A stretch of 64,000 nt of DNA from assembly GCF_000010805.1 (NCBI RefSeq), contig NC_012522.1, forward strand, positions 5,828,001-5,892,000, read 5' to 3'. The notes under the pieces were generated by a model that had not been told where the DNA came from, did not search any database, and saw only the letters and a program-made list of their open reading frames with translations. This document shows, piece by piece, positions 33,089-41,875 of the stretch. The DNA comes from Rhodococcus opacus B4 (GTDB lineage Bacteria > Actinomycetota > Actinomycetes > Mycobacteriales > Mycobacteriaceae). The first letter of the stretch is position 1; the number at the start of each line of letters is the position of its first letter. The position numbers and the translations under genes were made by a program.

Positions 33089-35389
33089 ATGCCCCACGAT
33101 ATGCCCGATATCGACGAATCCGATGTCGTCGTCACGCACGAGAAATCCTATGCGGCAGGTGTTCCTGCGGTGTTGGTGTCGTTGCGTCGTGGGATCGAGC
33201 AGATGGGTCCGGTGCGCACGGCCCGGACGTTGATGAAGTTGAACCAGCGGGAGGGGTTCGACTGTCCGGGGTGTGCGTGGCCGGAGACTCCGGGGCACCG
33301 CAAGCATGCGGAGTTCTGTGAGAACGGGGCGAAGGCGGTGGCGGACGAGGCGACCACCCGCACGGTCGGCCCGGAGTTCTTCGCCGCGCATTCGGTGTCG
33401 GATCTGCTGGGTCGTACCGAGTTCTGGTTGGGGCAGCAGGGCCGGTTGACGCATCCGATGGTGTTGGTGCCGGGATCGTCGCATTACGAGCCGATCGGGT
33501 GGGACGCGGCGTTCGCGATGATCGCCGGCGAGTTGCGGGCGTTGGCGTCGCCGCACGAGGCGGTGTTCTACACGTCCGGGCGCACGTCGAACGAGGCGGC
33601 GTTCGTGTACCAGTTGATGATCCGGGCGTTCGGGACGAACAACCTGCCGGACTGCTCGAACATGTGCCACGAATCCTCCGGCAGTGCGTTGACGGAGACG
33701 ATCGGCATCGGGAAGGGGTCGGTGTCGGTTCCCGACATCGAGAACGCCGACCTGATCCTGATCGCCGGCCAGAACCCGGGCACCAACCACCCGCGGATGC
33801 TCTCGACCCTGGAGAAGGCCAAAGGCAACGGGGCGAAGGTCATCGCGATCAACCCGCTGCCCGAGGCCGGGCTGATGCGGTTCAAGGACCCGCAGAAGGT
33901 GCACGGGGTGGTCGGCGACGGTGTGCAGATCGCGGACGAGTTCCTGCAGATCCGGATCGGCGGCGACCAGGCCCTGTTCCAGGGGCTGGGCCGGTTGCTG
34001 CTCGAGGCGGAGGACCGCAATCCCGGGACGGTGCTGGACCGCGAGTTCATCGACCGGCACACCGCGGGCTTCGAGGAGTGCGCGGCGCATCTGCGGCAGG
34101 TCGATCTGGGCACGGTGGCGGCGGCGACCGGGCTGACGCTCGAACAGATCCGGGCCACCGCGGACGCGTTGATCGCCTCGAAGAAGACCATCATCTGTTG
34201 GGCGATGGGGTTGACCCAGCAGACGCACGGGGTCGCGACCATCCAGGACGCGATGAACCTGCTGCTGTTGCAGGGGATGATCGGCAAACCCGGGGCCGGG
34301 GTGTGCCCGGTGCGCGGACACTCCAACGTCCAGGGTGACCGGACGATGGGCATCTGGGAGAAGATGCCCGAATCGTTCCTCGCCGCGTTGGACGCCGAAT
34401 TCGGCATCCGGTCACCGCGGGAGCACGGCCTGGACGCGGTCGATTCGATCCGGGCGATGCGGGACGGGAAGGCGTCGGTGTTCGTCGGGATGGGCGGCAA
34501 CTTCGTATCCGCGACCCCGGACACCGAGACCACCGAGACTGCGCTGCGGGGGTGTGCGCTGACGGTGCAGGTGTCGACGAAACTGAACCGCTCCCACCTG
34601 GTGACCGGGCGGACCGCGCTGATCCTGCCCTCGTTGGGGCGCACCGACAAGGACGTCCAGGCCGGCCGCAAACAACAGGTCACGGTCGAGGACTCGATGT
34701 CGATGGTGCACCTGTCCCGCGGCAGCCTGAAGCCGGCCGGCGACCAGTTGCGTAGTGAGGTCGCGATCGTGTGCGGGATCGCGCAGGCGTTGTTCGGTCC
34801 CGACCATTCGGTGCCGTGGCGGGAGTTCACCGCCGACTACGACCGCATCCGCGATTCCATCGCCCGGGTGATCCCCGGGTTCGAGGATTTCAATGCCAAG
34901 GTCCGCGGGCCGGACGGGTTCGGGTTGCCGCACCCACCCCGGGACCAGCGCCGGTTCGTGACGGACACGGGAAAGGCCAATTTCACGGTCAACGAGCTGT
35001 CCTGGCTGCCGGTGCCCGAGGGCCGGTTGATCCTGCAGACGATGCGCTCGCACGATCAGTACAACACCACCATCTACGGTCTCGACGACCGCTACCGCGG
35101 TGTCAAGGGCGGACGGCGGGTGCTGTTCATCGCCCCCGACGACATCGCCGCCCTCGGGTACACCGACGGGGACCGGGTGGACCTGATCTCCGAGTGGGAG
35201 GCCCCAGACGGGACAGTGCAGGAGCGCCGCGCCAACGACTTCCGGTTGGTGCCGTACCCTACGCCGCGGGGGAACGTCGCCGCCTACTACCCGGAGACGA
35301 ATCCACTGATCCCGCTCGATCACGTGGCCCGCAAGTCGAACACCCCAGTGTCGAAGGCGATCACGATCCGTCTCGAGAAGCGGGTCTGA
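33089..35389 (+). CDS. FdhF/YdeP-type molybdopterin oxidoreductase
   Basis: A 766-residue protein of the bis-MGD molybdoenzyme superfamily, formate-dehydrogenase-alpha-like (FdhF/YdeP) subgroup: 'FDCPGCAWPE' near residue 52, 'SNMCHESSGSALTETIG' (~190), 'ADLILIAGQNPGTNHPRM' (~222), 'GMGGNFVSATPD' (~468) and C-terminal cofactor-binding 'RSHDQYNTTIYGLDDRYRG' (~652). Only one CxxC is visible at the N-terminus, rather than a full [4Fe-4S] motif, as in YdeP. Substrate unproven; in this locus oxidation of C1 units from O-demethylation is attractive. Its usual sulfurtransferase gene fdhD follows but is broken. Confidence 0.87.
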   Translation: MPHDMPDIDESDVVVTHEKSYAAGVPAVLVSLRRGIEQMGPVRTARTLMKLNQREGFDCPGCAWPETPGHRKHAEFCENGAKAVADEATTRTVGPEFFAAHSVSDLLGRTEFWLGQQGRLTHPMVLVPGSSHYEPIGWDAAFAMIAGELRALASPHEAVFYTSGRTSNEAAFVYQLMIRAFGTNNLPDCSNMCHESSGSALTETIGIGKGSVSVPDIENADLILIAGQNPGTNHPRMLSTLEKAKGNGAKVIAINPLPEAGLMRFKDPQKVHGVVGDGVQIADEFLQIRIGGDQALFQGLGRLLLEAEDRNPGTVLDREFIDRHTAGFEECAAHLRQVDLGTVAAATGLTLEQIRATADALIASKKTIICWAMGLTQQTHGVATIQDAMNLLLLQGMIGKPGAGVCPVRGHSNVQGDRTMGIWEKMPESFLAALDAEFGIRSPREHGLDAVDSIRAMRDGKASVFVGMGGNFVSATPDTETTETALRGCALTVQVSTKLNRSHLVTGRTALILPSLGRTDKDVQAGRKQQVTVEDSMSMVHLSRGSLKPAGDQLRSEVAIVCGIAQALFGPDHSVPWREFTADYDRIRDSIARVIPGFEDFNAKVRGPDGFGLPHPPRDQRRFVTDTGKANFTVNELSWLPVPEGRLILQTMRSHDQYNTTIYGLDDRYRGVKGGRRVLFIAPDDIAALGYTDGDRVDLISEWEAPDGTVQERRANDFRLVPYPTPRGNVAAYYPETNPLIPLDHVARKSNTPVSKAITIRLEKRV

Positions 35390-35598
35390 GCTCAAAAATG
35401 TGGGACCTCCGGAAACGATGGGGTCTTCGAAGGAGGGCAATTCGTGCTGTCTCTGCTCCTGCACGCGTTCGCAGCGTTCATCTATCTGTTCGTCCGCAAC
35501 GTCGGACGCCGACCTCCCCACTTCGAATCACCGTCCCGGCACACGCGGGGATGCCAATGCCACGGTCTGTAGTCGACCGGCGCCGGCGAGATGGTCGA

Positions 35599-36216
35599 GT
35601 GGGCCGAGTAACGACGCGACGTCCGGTCAGCCACATCGACGGTGAGCAGCGGCGCACCCGCGTCGGCACTGTGGTCGTCGAGGAGCCCCTCGAGATCCGG
35701 GTTAGCCTGTGCCGCTGACGATGACGATGCACGCTCCTGGCCCGGATATCGAAATGGCGCAGGGGTTTCTCGTGACCGAGGGAATCATCGCCAACCGCGC
35801 GGACATCGCGTCGATTCGCTACTGCAATAGCGTCGACGACTACGGTGTCAACACCTACAACGTCCTCGATGTCGACCTGGCAACCGGCACGATGCCGTCG
35901 ACAAGCTGATCGGTTGGGCCGCCGAACAGGGCCGGGTTCCGTTGCGAGGCATGGTGCTTTTCTGGTGTCCGGCCGGGCGTCGTTCGAGTGGGCGCAGAAG
36001 GCGGTGATGGCGGGGATCCCCATCCTCGCTGCCCTGTTCGCGCCGTCATCGCTGGCGATCGACCTCGCCCACGACACCGGGCTGACCCTCATCGGGTTCC
36101 TCCGTGGCACCACCATGAATATCTACACCCACGCCGCCCGCGTGACCGAGGCCTTGACGGTGGCCGTACCTGACCGACGTCGCGCGGTCACCGCCCCGTC
36201 GGTCAGATGCGCTTGA
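35599..36216 (+). pseudogene. fdhD: fdhD (formate dehydrogenase accessory sulfurtransferase), decayed
   Basis: Three frames together give FdhD: 35599-35705 ('VGRVTTRRPVSHIDGEQ', 'VVVEEPLEIRV'), 35712-35880 ('PLTMTMHAPGPDIEMAQGFLVTEGII', 'IRYCNSVDDYGVNTYNV') and 35880-36170 ('RHDAVDKLIGWAAEQGRVPLRG', then in another frame 'VSGRASFEWAQKAVMAGIPIL', 'GLTLIGFLRGTTMNIYT'). There is a frameshift near 35705, an in-frame-size deletion at ~35880 that removed the essential CxxC loop region (~80 residues), and a further frameshift near 35960. It is non-functional. It overlaps the 3' end of the thiolase gene slightly. Confidence 0.88.
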
Positions 36217-37384
36217 AGAGTGCGGCGAGGGCCTGTCCGCCGCCGATGCACATGGTGACGATGCCCAGTTCGAGGTCCCGGCGGACGAGGTCCTTGGCGA
36301 CCCGCAAGCTCAGGATCGCGCCGGTCGCCCCGACCGGATGCCCGAGCGCGATGGCACCGCCGTACGGGTTGGTCTTCTGCGGGTTCAGCTTCGCGTCCCG
36401 GATCACCGCGACCGCCTGCGACGCGAACGCCTCGTTCAGCTCGATCACGTCGATGTCGCCGGGGGTGGTGCCGGTCTGCTCGAACAGGTTCGCCAGCGCC
36501 AGCACGGGGGCGTACCCCATCAGGGCCGGGTCCATCGCCGCGGTCGCGACGGCCTCGAGGGTGACCAGCCCGGTCAGGCCCTTCTCCTGTGCCGCGGACG
36601 CCGTGGCCAGCACCAGCGCCGCGGCGCCGTCGTTGATACCGGACGCGTTGCCCGCGGTCACCGTGCCGCCCTCCTCGAACGCCGGCCGCAGCTTCGCGAG
36701 GGTCTCGAGGGTGGTGTCGGGCTTGGGGTGCTCGTCGACCTCGATCGTCTTCGGGCGGCGGCCCCCGATCTGCACCGGGGTGATCTCCTCGGCGAACGCG
36801 GCCTTGGCGGCCTCGGAGGCGGCGCGGCGCTGGGATTCGACGGCGAACTCGTCCTGCTGCTGCCGGCTCACGTCGTATTTGCGGGCGACGGCCTCGGCGG
36901 TGCGGCCCATGTGCACGCCACCGAACGGGTCGGTCAGGATCGCGACGGTGCCGTCGACGAGTGTGCGGTCACCGAGCTTGTAGCCGGAGCGGGCGGAGAA
37001 GTCGTAGAACGGCATCCGGGACATGCTCTCGTCGCCGCCGGCGAGGGCGAAGTTCACCCCACCCCAGCGCATCTGCTGCGCCGCCGACCAGACCGCCTGC
37101 AGCCCGGACCCGCACAGCCGGTTGACGGTGTACGCCGGCGTCTTCTCGGGCAGTCCCGCGGCCAGGGCCACGCGGCGGGCGTTGTAGGCGTCCGGTCCGA
37201 CCTGACCGATGCAGCCCATCACCACCTCGTCGATGTCGCCGCCGGGCACCCCGGCACGGTCCAGTGCGGCCTTCGCGGCGGTGGCACCCAGTTCGTGGGC
37301 GGGCACGTCCTTGAACGCGCCACCGAAGCTGCCGATCGGGGTCCTCGCGCCGTCGACTACCACGATCGGTTCAGGAGAATTCAT
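36203..37384 (-). CDS. acetyl-CoA C-acyltransferase (thiolase)
   Basis: A 393-residue thiolase: catalytic Cys in 'NRLCGSGLQAVWSAAQ' (~90), 'NASGINDGAAALVLA' (~245), His in 'GHPVGATGA' (~350) and second Cys in 'TMCIGGGQALA' (~380). It would cleave 3-ketoacyl-CoA or make acetoacetyl-CoA. With the acyl-CoA dehydrogenase at 56729 it could degrade the acyl-CoA left from alkyl side chains. ATG 37384 follows a GGGGAGA-type site. It lies downstream of the small gene at 37456 (71 bp), probably the same transcript. Confidence 0.93.
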   Translation of the reverse strand: MNSPEPIVVVDGARTPIGSFGGAFKDVPAHELGATAAKAALDRAGVPGGDIDEVVMGCIGQVGPDAYNARRVALAAGLPEKTPAYTVNRLCGSGLQAVWSAAQQMRWGGVNFALAGGDESMSRMPFYDFSARSGYKLGDRTLVDGTVAILTDPFGGVHMGRTAEAVARKYDVSRQQQDEFAVESQRRAASEAAKAAFAEEITPVQIGGRRPKTIEVDEHPKPDTTLETLAKLRPAFEEGGTVTAGNASGINDGAAALVLATASAAQEKGLTGLVTLEAVATAAMDPALMGYAPVLALANLFEQTGTTPGDIDVIELNEAFASQAVAVIRDAKLNPQKTNPYGGAIALGHPVGATGAILSLRVAKDLVRRDLELGIVTMCIGGGQALAALFKRI

Positions 37385-37455
37385 GGGGAGACCTTCTTCA
37401 TCGTTCGTGTTGGGTGTGTCGCTGGTGCCGTAGCCCCCGGCTGAGGAGGCCGATG

Positions 37456-37695
37456 TCACACGGGGGAAGCCGTCACGTGTGTCAGTGCTGCTTGGCGGTC
37501 AGCGAGGTGTAGCCAAAGCTTGCGTCGCGTATGGAGGGGAATGTGCGAGGGATAGTCGTCCAGGATCCGGCTGAGCTGCTGCTCGTATCTCCTACTCGTC
37601 ATGCCGAATTGGGTGAGTAATTCTTCTGGCGGGGGAGTGCCGTAGGGAAGCCATCGGCAGGCGAACTCGACGATCGCTGAATCAAAGCTGTTCAT
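37456..37695 (-). CDS. small DUF3263-like protein (copy 3 of 3)
   Basis: A 79-residue protein (begins MNSFDSAIVEFACRWLPYG, ends THVTASPV), clearly homologous to 32796 ('FACRWLPYGTPPPEELLTQFGM' against 'LACRWLPYGGPPPEEILVDFGM', partly quoted) and to 23027. It starts at ATG 37695, the first gene before the thiolase. A frame extending upstream to 38127 lacks coding character. Confidence 0.72.
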   Translation of the reverse strand: MNSFDSAIVEFACRWLPYGTPPPEELLTQFGMTSRRYEQQLSRILDDYPSHIPLHTRRKLWLHLADRQAALTHVTASPV

Positions 37696-38157
37696 CACAC
37701 GGGCCTGTCCTTTGCAGTTCGGCGCTGGGATCGGCGCCGAACTCAGTGTGTGTCGGTGCGTGACGAAATGGTGTCGGCGCCAAGATGTCGGGACGAATGC
37801 GGCGGTAATGTGGCAATTGTCCCGGACCGCCGGATCGGTGTGATCGCGGAGTCTTGGCGCCAATCGAATTGCATTTGTGCACTCAGTCACAAAGTTTCGG
37901 TTGCTGTGTCCGGCATCACGGCAATGGACCCGCGGGTTCCGCGCGATTGATCGGGATATGCGAACAGCCCTGGACCGAAGCGGTGATGTCTCGGCAGTGT
38001 TCCGTCGTGACCACAGATGAGGGTTACCCAACGAACCGACGGACTGCCATTCACACACCGGTCTGCACGATCGACACAGCCGAGCAGGCGGTCCAAATCC
38101 GGTGGCAACGACGGGGCACATCCTCACCTACCGCTCGAATACATGAAGGACCGGTCG
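37696..38157. other. 462-bp intergenic region between divergent units
   Basis: Separates the minus-strand small gene/thiolase unit from the plus-strand envelope block. No gene seen. A segment near 37987-38015 (CTCGGCAGTGTTCC... CACAG) weakly resembles the core of the promoters at 49.1 and 50.5 kb, but the upstream direct repeat is not convincing. It must contain at least two promoters. Confidence 0.4.
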
Positions 38158-39192
38158 ATGCTTGTCAGACGATCTTCGAAAATCTTTGTGGTCGTGGGAG
38201 TGCTGTTCATCGCTCTCGCCGCGCTCCTGCGGTTCGTGCTGGTGCCCACGCTGTCAAAGTTGCCCGGTGACCTCGATGTCAATCCCGTCTACGAGGGGAC
38301 CGGCACGCTGCTCAACGCCCAAGCCCTGCAGTCCGGCGACATCGCCAATGTGATCGCGTCCGATGTTCCCGTGACCATTGATCGCCACATCTACGTGTCG
38401 AGCACCGACGGTGACACCGCGCTCGCTCATGACGACATCACCCTCGCGGCGCCCGGCCTCTCCGTGCCGTCCAACCACACCTACGCCATCGACCGCAAGA
38501 CGATGGACGCGGCGGCAGATGACTCCGCTGAGGGGGTCGAACCGCACAGCGGCATGACCATCGCTCTTCCGCTGCACCCGGACCCGGCGGCGAGCTACCA
38601 GTACTACGACTCCGCGACCAGAACCACGGTCCCGATGACCTACGTCGACTCGGGCAACGTCTCCGGCCGGGACGTACTCAACTACACAGTGGAAGCGAAA
38701 GGCGCCTTGCGCGATCCCGCCATCGCAGGGACGCTGCCGCCGGCGCTGCCCAAATCGCTGGTCGGGTCCCTCGCGCCCCTGCTGCCGGCGGATGTGCAGC
38801 AGAGTCTCGGTGGGGCCCTCGGTCAGCTCGCCGACCCGGTGCCGTTCACGTACACCGCGGTCACCCGCATCAACCTCGCCGCCGACCAGACCTTGGGCTC
38901 GCCGATCGATGCGCAATTGAACCAGCAGATCATCGCGAATGTGGAGATCGGCGGCCAGTTGGTTCCCGTGATGCCCGTCTTGTCCATCGACACCGCTCTC
39001 AACGACCAGTCGATCAGCGACGCAGCGGCCTCGGCCAAGTCGCAGGCAATGCAGCTGAACCTGATCAGTGTGGTCGCACCGATCGTCCTGTTGGTCCTCG
39101 GTGTGCTGGTACTGCTCATAGGCATCCTGCGGCGGCGCCCACGCGCAATCATTCAGTCTCCGGCGCAGCGGGAGAACCTGACGGTCCGATAG
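38158..39192 (+). CDS. DUF3068 / PorA-family envelope protein
   Basis: A 344-residue protein with an N-terminal membrane helix ('FVVVGVLFIALAALLRFVLV', ~10-29), a large extracytoplasmic domain (~30-300; Asp/Thr/Val-rich beta-type, 'YVSSTDGDTALAHDDITL'), and a C-terminal helix ('VVAPIVLLVLGVLVLLIGI', ~308-326) followed by Arg residues. This is the layout of DUF3068 proteins annotated as the 'porin PorA family' in mycolic-acid bacteria. ATG 38158 is preferred: GAAGGA at 38146-38151 is at the right distance. It opens the plus-strand block to 43793. Whether it forms a pore is unknown. Confidence 0.85.
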   Translation: MLVRRSSKIFVVVGVLFIALAALLRFVLVPTLSKLPGDLDVNPVYEGTGTLLNAQALQSGDIANVIASDVPVTIDRHIYVSSTDGDTALAHDDITLAAPGLSVPSNHTYAIDRKTMDAAADDSAEGVEPHSGMTIALPLHPDPAASYQYYDSATRTTVPMTYVDSGNVSGRDVLNYTVEAKGALRDPAIAGTLPPALPKSLVGSLAPLLPADVQQSLGGALGQLADPVPFTYTAVTRINLAADQTLGSPIDAQLNQQIIANVEIGGQLVPVMPVLSIDTALNDQSISDAAASAKSQAMQLNLISVVAPIVLLVLGVLVLLIGILRRRPRAIIQSPAQRENLTVR

Positions 39193-39323
39193 CCGCAGGC
39201 GCCGGGCGCCGATCTGAACCCATCCACACACTCCGTACACCAACGGTTGCTCGGTGAGCTGAACATGCCCACACCCACCGGGTCTCCCCGAGCCACCTGT
39301 GCAGACGAAAGGCAGATGCGGGC

Positions 39324-39518
39324 ATGGACATCCACGTCGACTACGACCGATGCGAAGGACACGGCGAATGCGTCATCGCAGCCCCCGAAATCTTCGACCT
39401 CAACGATGACGGCGACGAGGTGATCGTCCTGGACGACTCTCCCGCCGAGGCTCTTCGCCCGAAGGCGGAAGCGGCGGTCAAGTTGTGCCCGGTCGCGGCT
39501 CTGCGGATCGACCACTGA
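39324..39518 (+). CDS. [3Fe-4S]-type P450 ferredoxin (orphan)
   Basis: A 64-residue ferredoxin: 'CEGHGEC' (10-16, C-x2-H-x2-C, the His variant typical of [3Fe-4S] P450 ferredoxins), 'IFDLNDDGDEVIVLD' and distal 'LCPVAAL' (~54). It is roughly 75% identical by eye to the ferredoxin at 52798, which belongs to the 51.5-kb P450, but no P450 gene is adjacent here. ATG 39324 opens it. Its presence in an envelope-type block is unusual; it may be a second electron donor for the same P450. Confidence 0.9.
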   Translation: MDIHVDYDRCEGHGECVIAAPEIFDLNDDGDEVIVLDDSPAEALRPKAEAAVKLCPVAALRIDH

Positions 39519-39604
39519 ACCCGACCTTTCGCACCGGACACCGGGCCTTACCCGGGCAGAACAACCCTTGCAAGTAACACCCATCAGAGAGAAAGCAGAG
39601 AACA

Positions 39605-40015
39605 ATGCTCGCATTCACCGACCCCACCGACCTGCGCAAGTTCGTCGGAGGCATTTTCGAAAAGGCGTACCTGGACGAAAAGCTCGGTCCCAAACTCACC
39701 GCCACCGGCGCGGTTCTGCTCGTCTCGTGCCATGACCCCGTCTGTGAGGTCGTGCTCGACATGCCCAACAACAAGGTCTATTCCAGTGTCGCGGAGGGTG
39801 GAGTCACCCCGAACGCCACGCTGAGGATGAGTTCGGAAGACGCGAACAAGTTCTGGCAGGGCAAGCTCAATATGACGATGGCTCTCACGAAGGGCACCGT
39901 CAAGGCCGAGGGGCAGATCATGAAGGTGCTCAAGCTGGTCCCCAGCACCAAATTCCTTTTCCCGATCTACATCCAGGACCTCAAGGACGCTGGACGCGAG
40001 GATCTCATCGCCTGA
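39605..40015 (+). CDS. SCP2 sterol-carrier-domain protein
   Basis: A 136-residue SCP2-fold protein: 'VLLVSCHDPVCEVVLDMPNNKVYSSVAEG' beta segments, 'PNATLRMSSEDANKFWQGKLNMTMAL', then 'GTVKAEGQIMKVLKLVP', the classical amphipathic end of SCP2 domains that bind lipid or acyl ligands in a hydrophobic tunnel. It starts at ATG 39605 after AGAGAAAGCAGAG. It is followed by a hairpin at 40056-40085. Cytoplasmic; ligand unknown. Confidence 0.85.
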   Translation: MLAFTDPTDLRKFVGGIFEKAYLDEKLGPKLTATGAVLLVSCHDPVCEVVLDMPNNKVYSSVAEGGVTPNATLRMSSEDANKFWQGKLNMTMALTKGTVKAEGQIMKVLKLVPSTKFLFPIYIQDLKDAGREDLIA

Positions 40016-40055
40016 ACCGCTGACAGCGGGAGCATCCCGGCGACGCCCGATCGAC

Positions 40056-40085
40056 GATGGGGCCGGTATCTTCACCGGCCCCATC
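40056..40085 (+). terminator. terminator-like hairpin
   Basis: A perfect 12-bp stem, GATGGGGCCGGT at 40056-40067 pairing with 40074-40085, with a 6-nt loop (ATCTTC). It lies 41 bp after the SCP2 gene and before 40179, so it may terminate or attenuate the block partway. Confidence 0.65.
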
Positions 40086-40178
40086 CTCGTGCCCGGACCG
40101 AACCCGCTTGGCCATCGACAGCTCCTCAGCGTCACAGGCCGCAACGCCGAACGATTACCCAACATCGAAAGGCTGACA

Positions 40179-40634
40179 TTGACGACAATCGAACACACCA
40201 AGTACGCGGTATCCCTGTACGACGGACCCGATGCCAACAGCATCGCAGGCCTGGTCGGTACTCACCTCGGGGAGAACCTCGAGGCAGCCCCCTCACGTAT
40301 CGACCTGGCGCACAAACTCGCCCGACCCGTGGCGATCGTCAGCGCGGATACTGACAGCGCGTGCACGATCGTGTTCGGGGACGACGAGGCTGTGGTCTAC
40401 AACGGTCTCGTCGGACAGCCGGACGTGGTCCTGATCGTCACCGACAAACACCTCGACCTCATCGCCCAGCTACCAGGGAAGGTGGGGCCACTCGGTGCAC
40501 TCGGCCTCGTGACCGGTCGCGGCATGAGACTGCTCGCGGCGATCCTGACCCGCCGGCTGGTAGTCAAGGGACTCTTCGCCCATACCGCGACCGTGCTCCA
40601 CACGATCGCCCTCCTGTCTGCGAGCCCGACATGA
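40179..40634 (+). CDS. second SCP2-like protein
   Basis: A 151-residue protein from TTG 40179 (GAAAGG at 40167-40172; begins MTTIEHTKYAV). The strand/helix order resembles an SCP2 fold: 'ARPVAIVSADTDSACTIVFGDDEAVVYNG', 'PDVVLIVTDKHLDLIAQLPG', and the terminal '...RRLVVKGLFAHTATVLHTIALL'. The match is weaker than for 39605. Its stop overlaps the next start (ACATGACC, ATG 40631), so translation is coupled to the helical membrane proteins. Confidence 0.68.
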   Translation: MTTIEHTKYAVSLYDGPDANSIAGLVGTHLGENLEAAPSRIDLAHKLARPVAIVSADTDSACTIVFGDDEAVVYNGLVGQPDVVLIVTDKHLDLIAQLPGKVGPLGALGLVTGRGMRLLAAILTRRLVVKGLFAHTATVLHTIALLSASPT

Positions 40635-41284
40635 CCGCGTTCACCGGCCCTCACCGCGGTGCCGGCAGGGAATTCGACGAGCGACTGACTGTCCCGCTTG
40701 CATCCTCTCCAGTGCAGGTTCGTCGATCAGACACCGAACCGCGTCGCGCCTCCACGCGGACGAAAGTTCTGCGGGGCATCGTCCTGCTCGCCCTGATCCC
40801 GATCACCGCCTTCTACCTCTACCCCCGCATCCACGACCTGACCGCGACACCGTATCGGCTCGACCAGGCGGTGGTGTCCGCCAACAACTACAACCCCGCG
40901 CTCGCCGAACTCGTCGAACACGAAAAGGTCACCCTCTCCGCGTTCGCCGCACTCGACAAGATGAAGGCGGCACTGGCCAGCGTCCAAGAAACCGATGCCA
41001 CCGTCGCAGCGGAACTGAATACGCTGATCGGTCAAATCAGCGGAGATATTCAGAACACTCTCGACCAGGCCGGTACGAATGTCGACGATCTCGTGGCCTC
41101 CCTCGACACTCTGACCGCACAGATCAACACCCTCCAGCCCCCAGTCGACGGTGCGACTGCGGCGTTGACCGGCAACCGCGCCACGCTCGCCTCGATTCTC
41201 GACGATGCACGGTCGACCGCCGAGAAAGTGCACAACGCCCGCGTCTCGGCGGAAGAGTCCGCAAACGACCTGTCAGGAAAGTAA
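40631..41284 (+). CDS. single-helix membrane protein with helical domain (1 of 5)
   Basis: A 217-residue protein: ~45 cytoplasmic residues rich in Arg, one membrane helix ('GIVLLALIPITAFYLYP', 49-65), then ~150 extracytoplasmic residues of almost pure helix with heptad-like Leu/Ile spacing ('LNTLIGQISGDIQNTLDQAGTNVDD', 'LDTLTAQINTL', partly quoted) ending in a polar tail. No catalytic motif and no MCE domain. I do not recognise a family. The ATG overlaps the preceding stop. First of five consecutive proteins with the same design. Confidence 0.75.
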   Translation: MTAFTGPHRGAGREFDERLTVPLASSPVQVRRSDTEPRRASTRTKVLRGIVLLALIPITAFYLYPRIHDLTATPYRLDQAVVSANNYNPALAELVEHEKVTLSAFAALDKMKAALASVQETDATVAAELNTLIGQISGDIQNTLDQAGTNVDDLVASLDTLTAQINTLQPPVDGATAALTGNRATLASILDDARSTAEKVHNARVSAEESANDLSGK

Positions 41285-41294
41285 GGAACCCCTT

Positions 41295-41828
41295 GTGATC
41301 TTCTTCGGACGCCGCGGTGGCCCGGCACGCATGGTCCTCGCGATCGTCGCAGTCGGTGTCCTGGGACTGCTGACCTTCGTCGTGTACAACCTCAATCACC
41401 GACTCGACAATCAGCAGCAGGTCAATGTGACCAGCATCGGTGTCTCTCAGGACATCGTCGACGTCAACGACAAACTGACCGGACAACTACAGCAGTTGAC
41501 CGAACTCACGCACACCGCCCAAACTGCACTGGATTCCACAGAGGCGCTCGGTCCGCTTCTGACCAAACTCGACGAGGCCATCACCCCCGCCGCGGCGATG
41601 CTCGCCCAGGGAACGTCAGGGGCGCAGATGACCAACGAACAGTTGCAGAATATCCAGTCCATTCTCGGTGAGGTCCAGAACACGGTGCTGCCCTTGGTGT
41701 CATCCGCCGAAGCGTTCGGTGCACAGGGCCGCGATCTCCTCGCGATCGTGCAGGGTCTGGTGAGCGACCTGGAGGGGTCGGTGGCGGCGGCACAGACGAT
41801 CAACCAGATGCTGCCCCTGCCCGGATAG
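41295..41828 (+). CDS. single-helix membrane protein with helical domain (2 of 5)
   Basis: A 177-residue protein from GTG 41295 (AAGGAA upstream). Membrane helix at ~13-31 ('MVLAIVAVGVLGLLTFVVY'), then a helical extracytoplasmic region ('VNDKLTGQLQQLTELTHTAQ', 'LLTKLDEAITPAAAML', 'GLVSDLEGSVAAAQTINQML') ending LPLPG. It starts 10 bp after the previous stop. Same architecture as its neighbours; function unknown. Confidence 0.75.
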   Translation: MIFFGRRGGPARMVLAIVAVGVLGLLTFVVYNLNHRLDNQQQVNVTSIGVSQDIVDVNDKLTGQLQQLTELTHTAQTALDSTEALGPLLTKLDEAITPAAAMLAQGTSGAQMTNEQLQNIQSILGEVQNTVLPLVSSAEAFGAQGRDLLAIVQGLVSDLEGSVAAAQTINQMLPLPG

Positions 41829-41875
41829 ACCGCCACCGACCGAACCGCCCACCCCCTTCTCCGACTGGACGTGAT

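Noticed and set aside
33062..34830. Long minus-strand frames (about 420 residues)
   Set aside because: Antisense shadows of the FdhF/YdeP-type gene; Arg/His/Pro-rich with no domain.
37987..38015. Possible fourth copy of the shared promoter module before the envelope block
   Set aside because: Only the CTCGnnAGTGTT...CACAG core is loosely similar; the 22-bp-spaced direct repeat is absent, so it was not counted.
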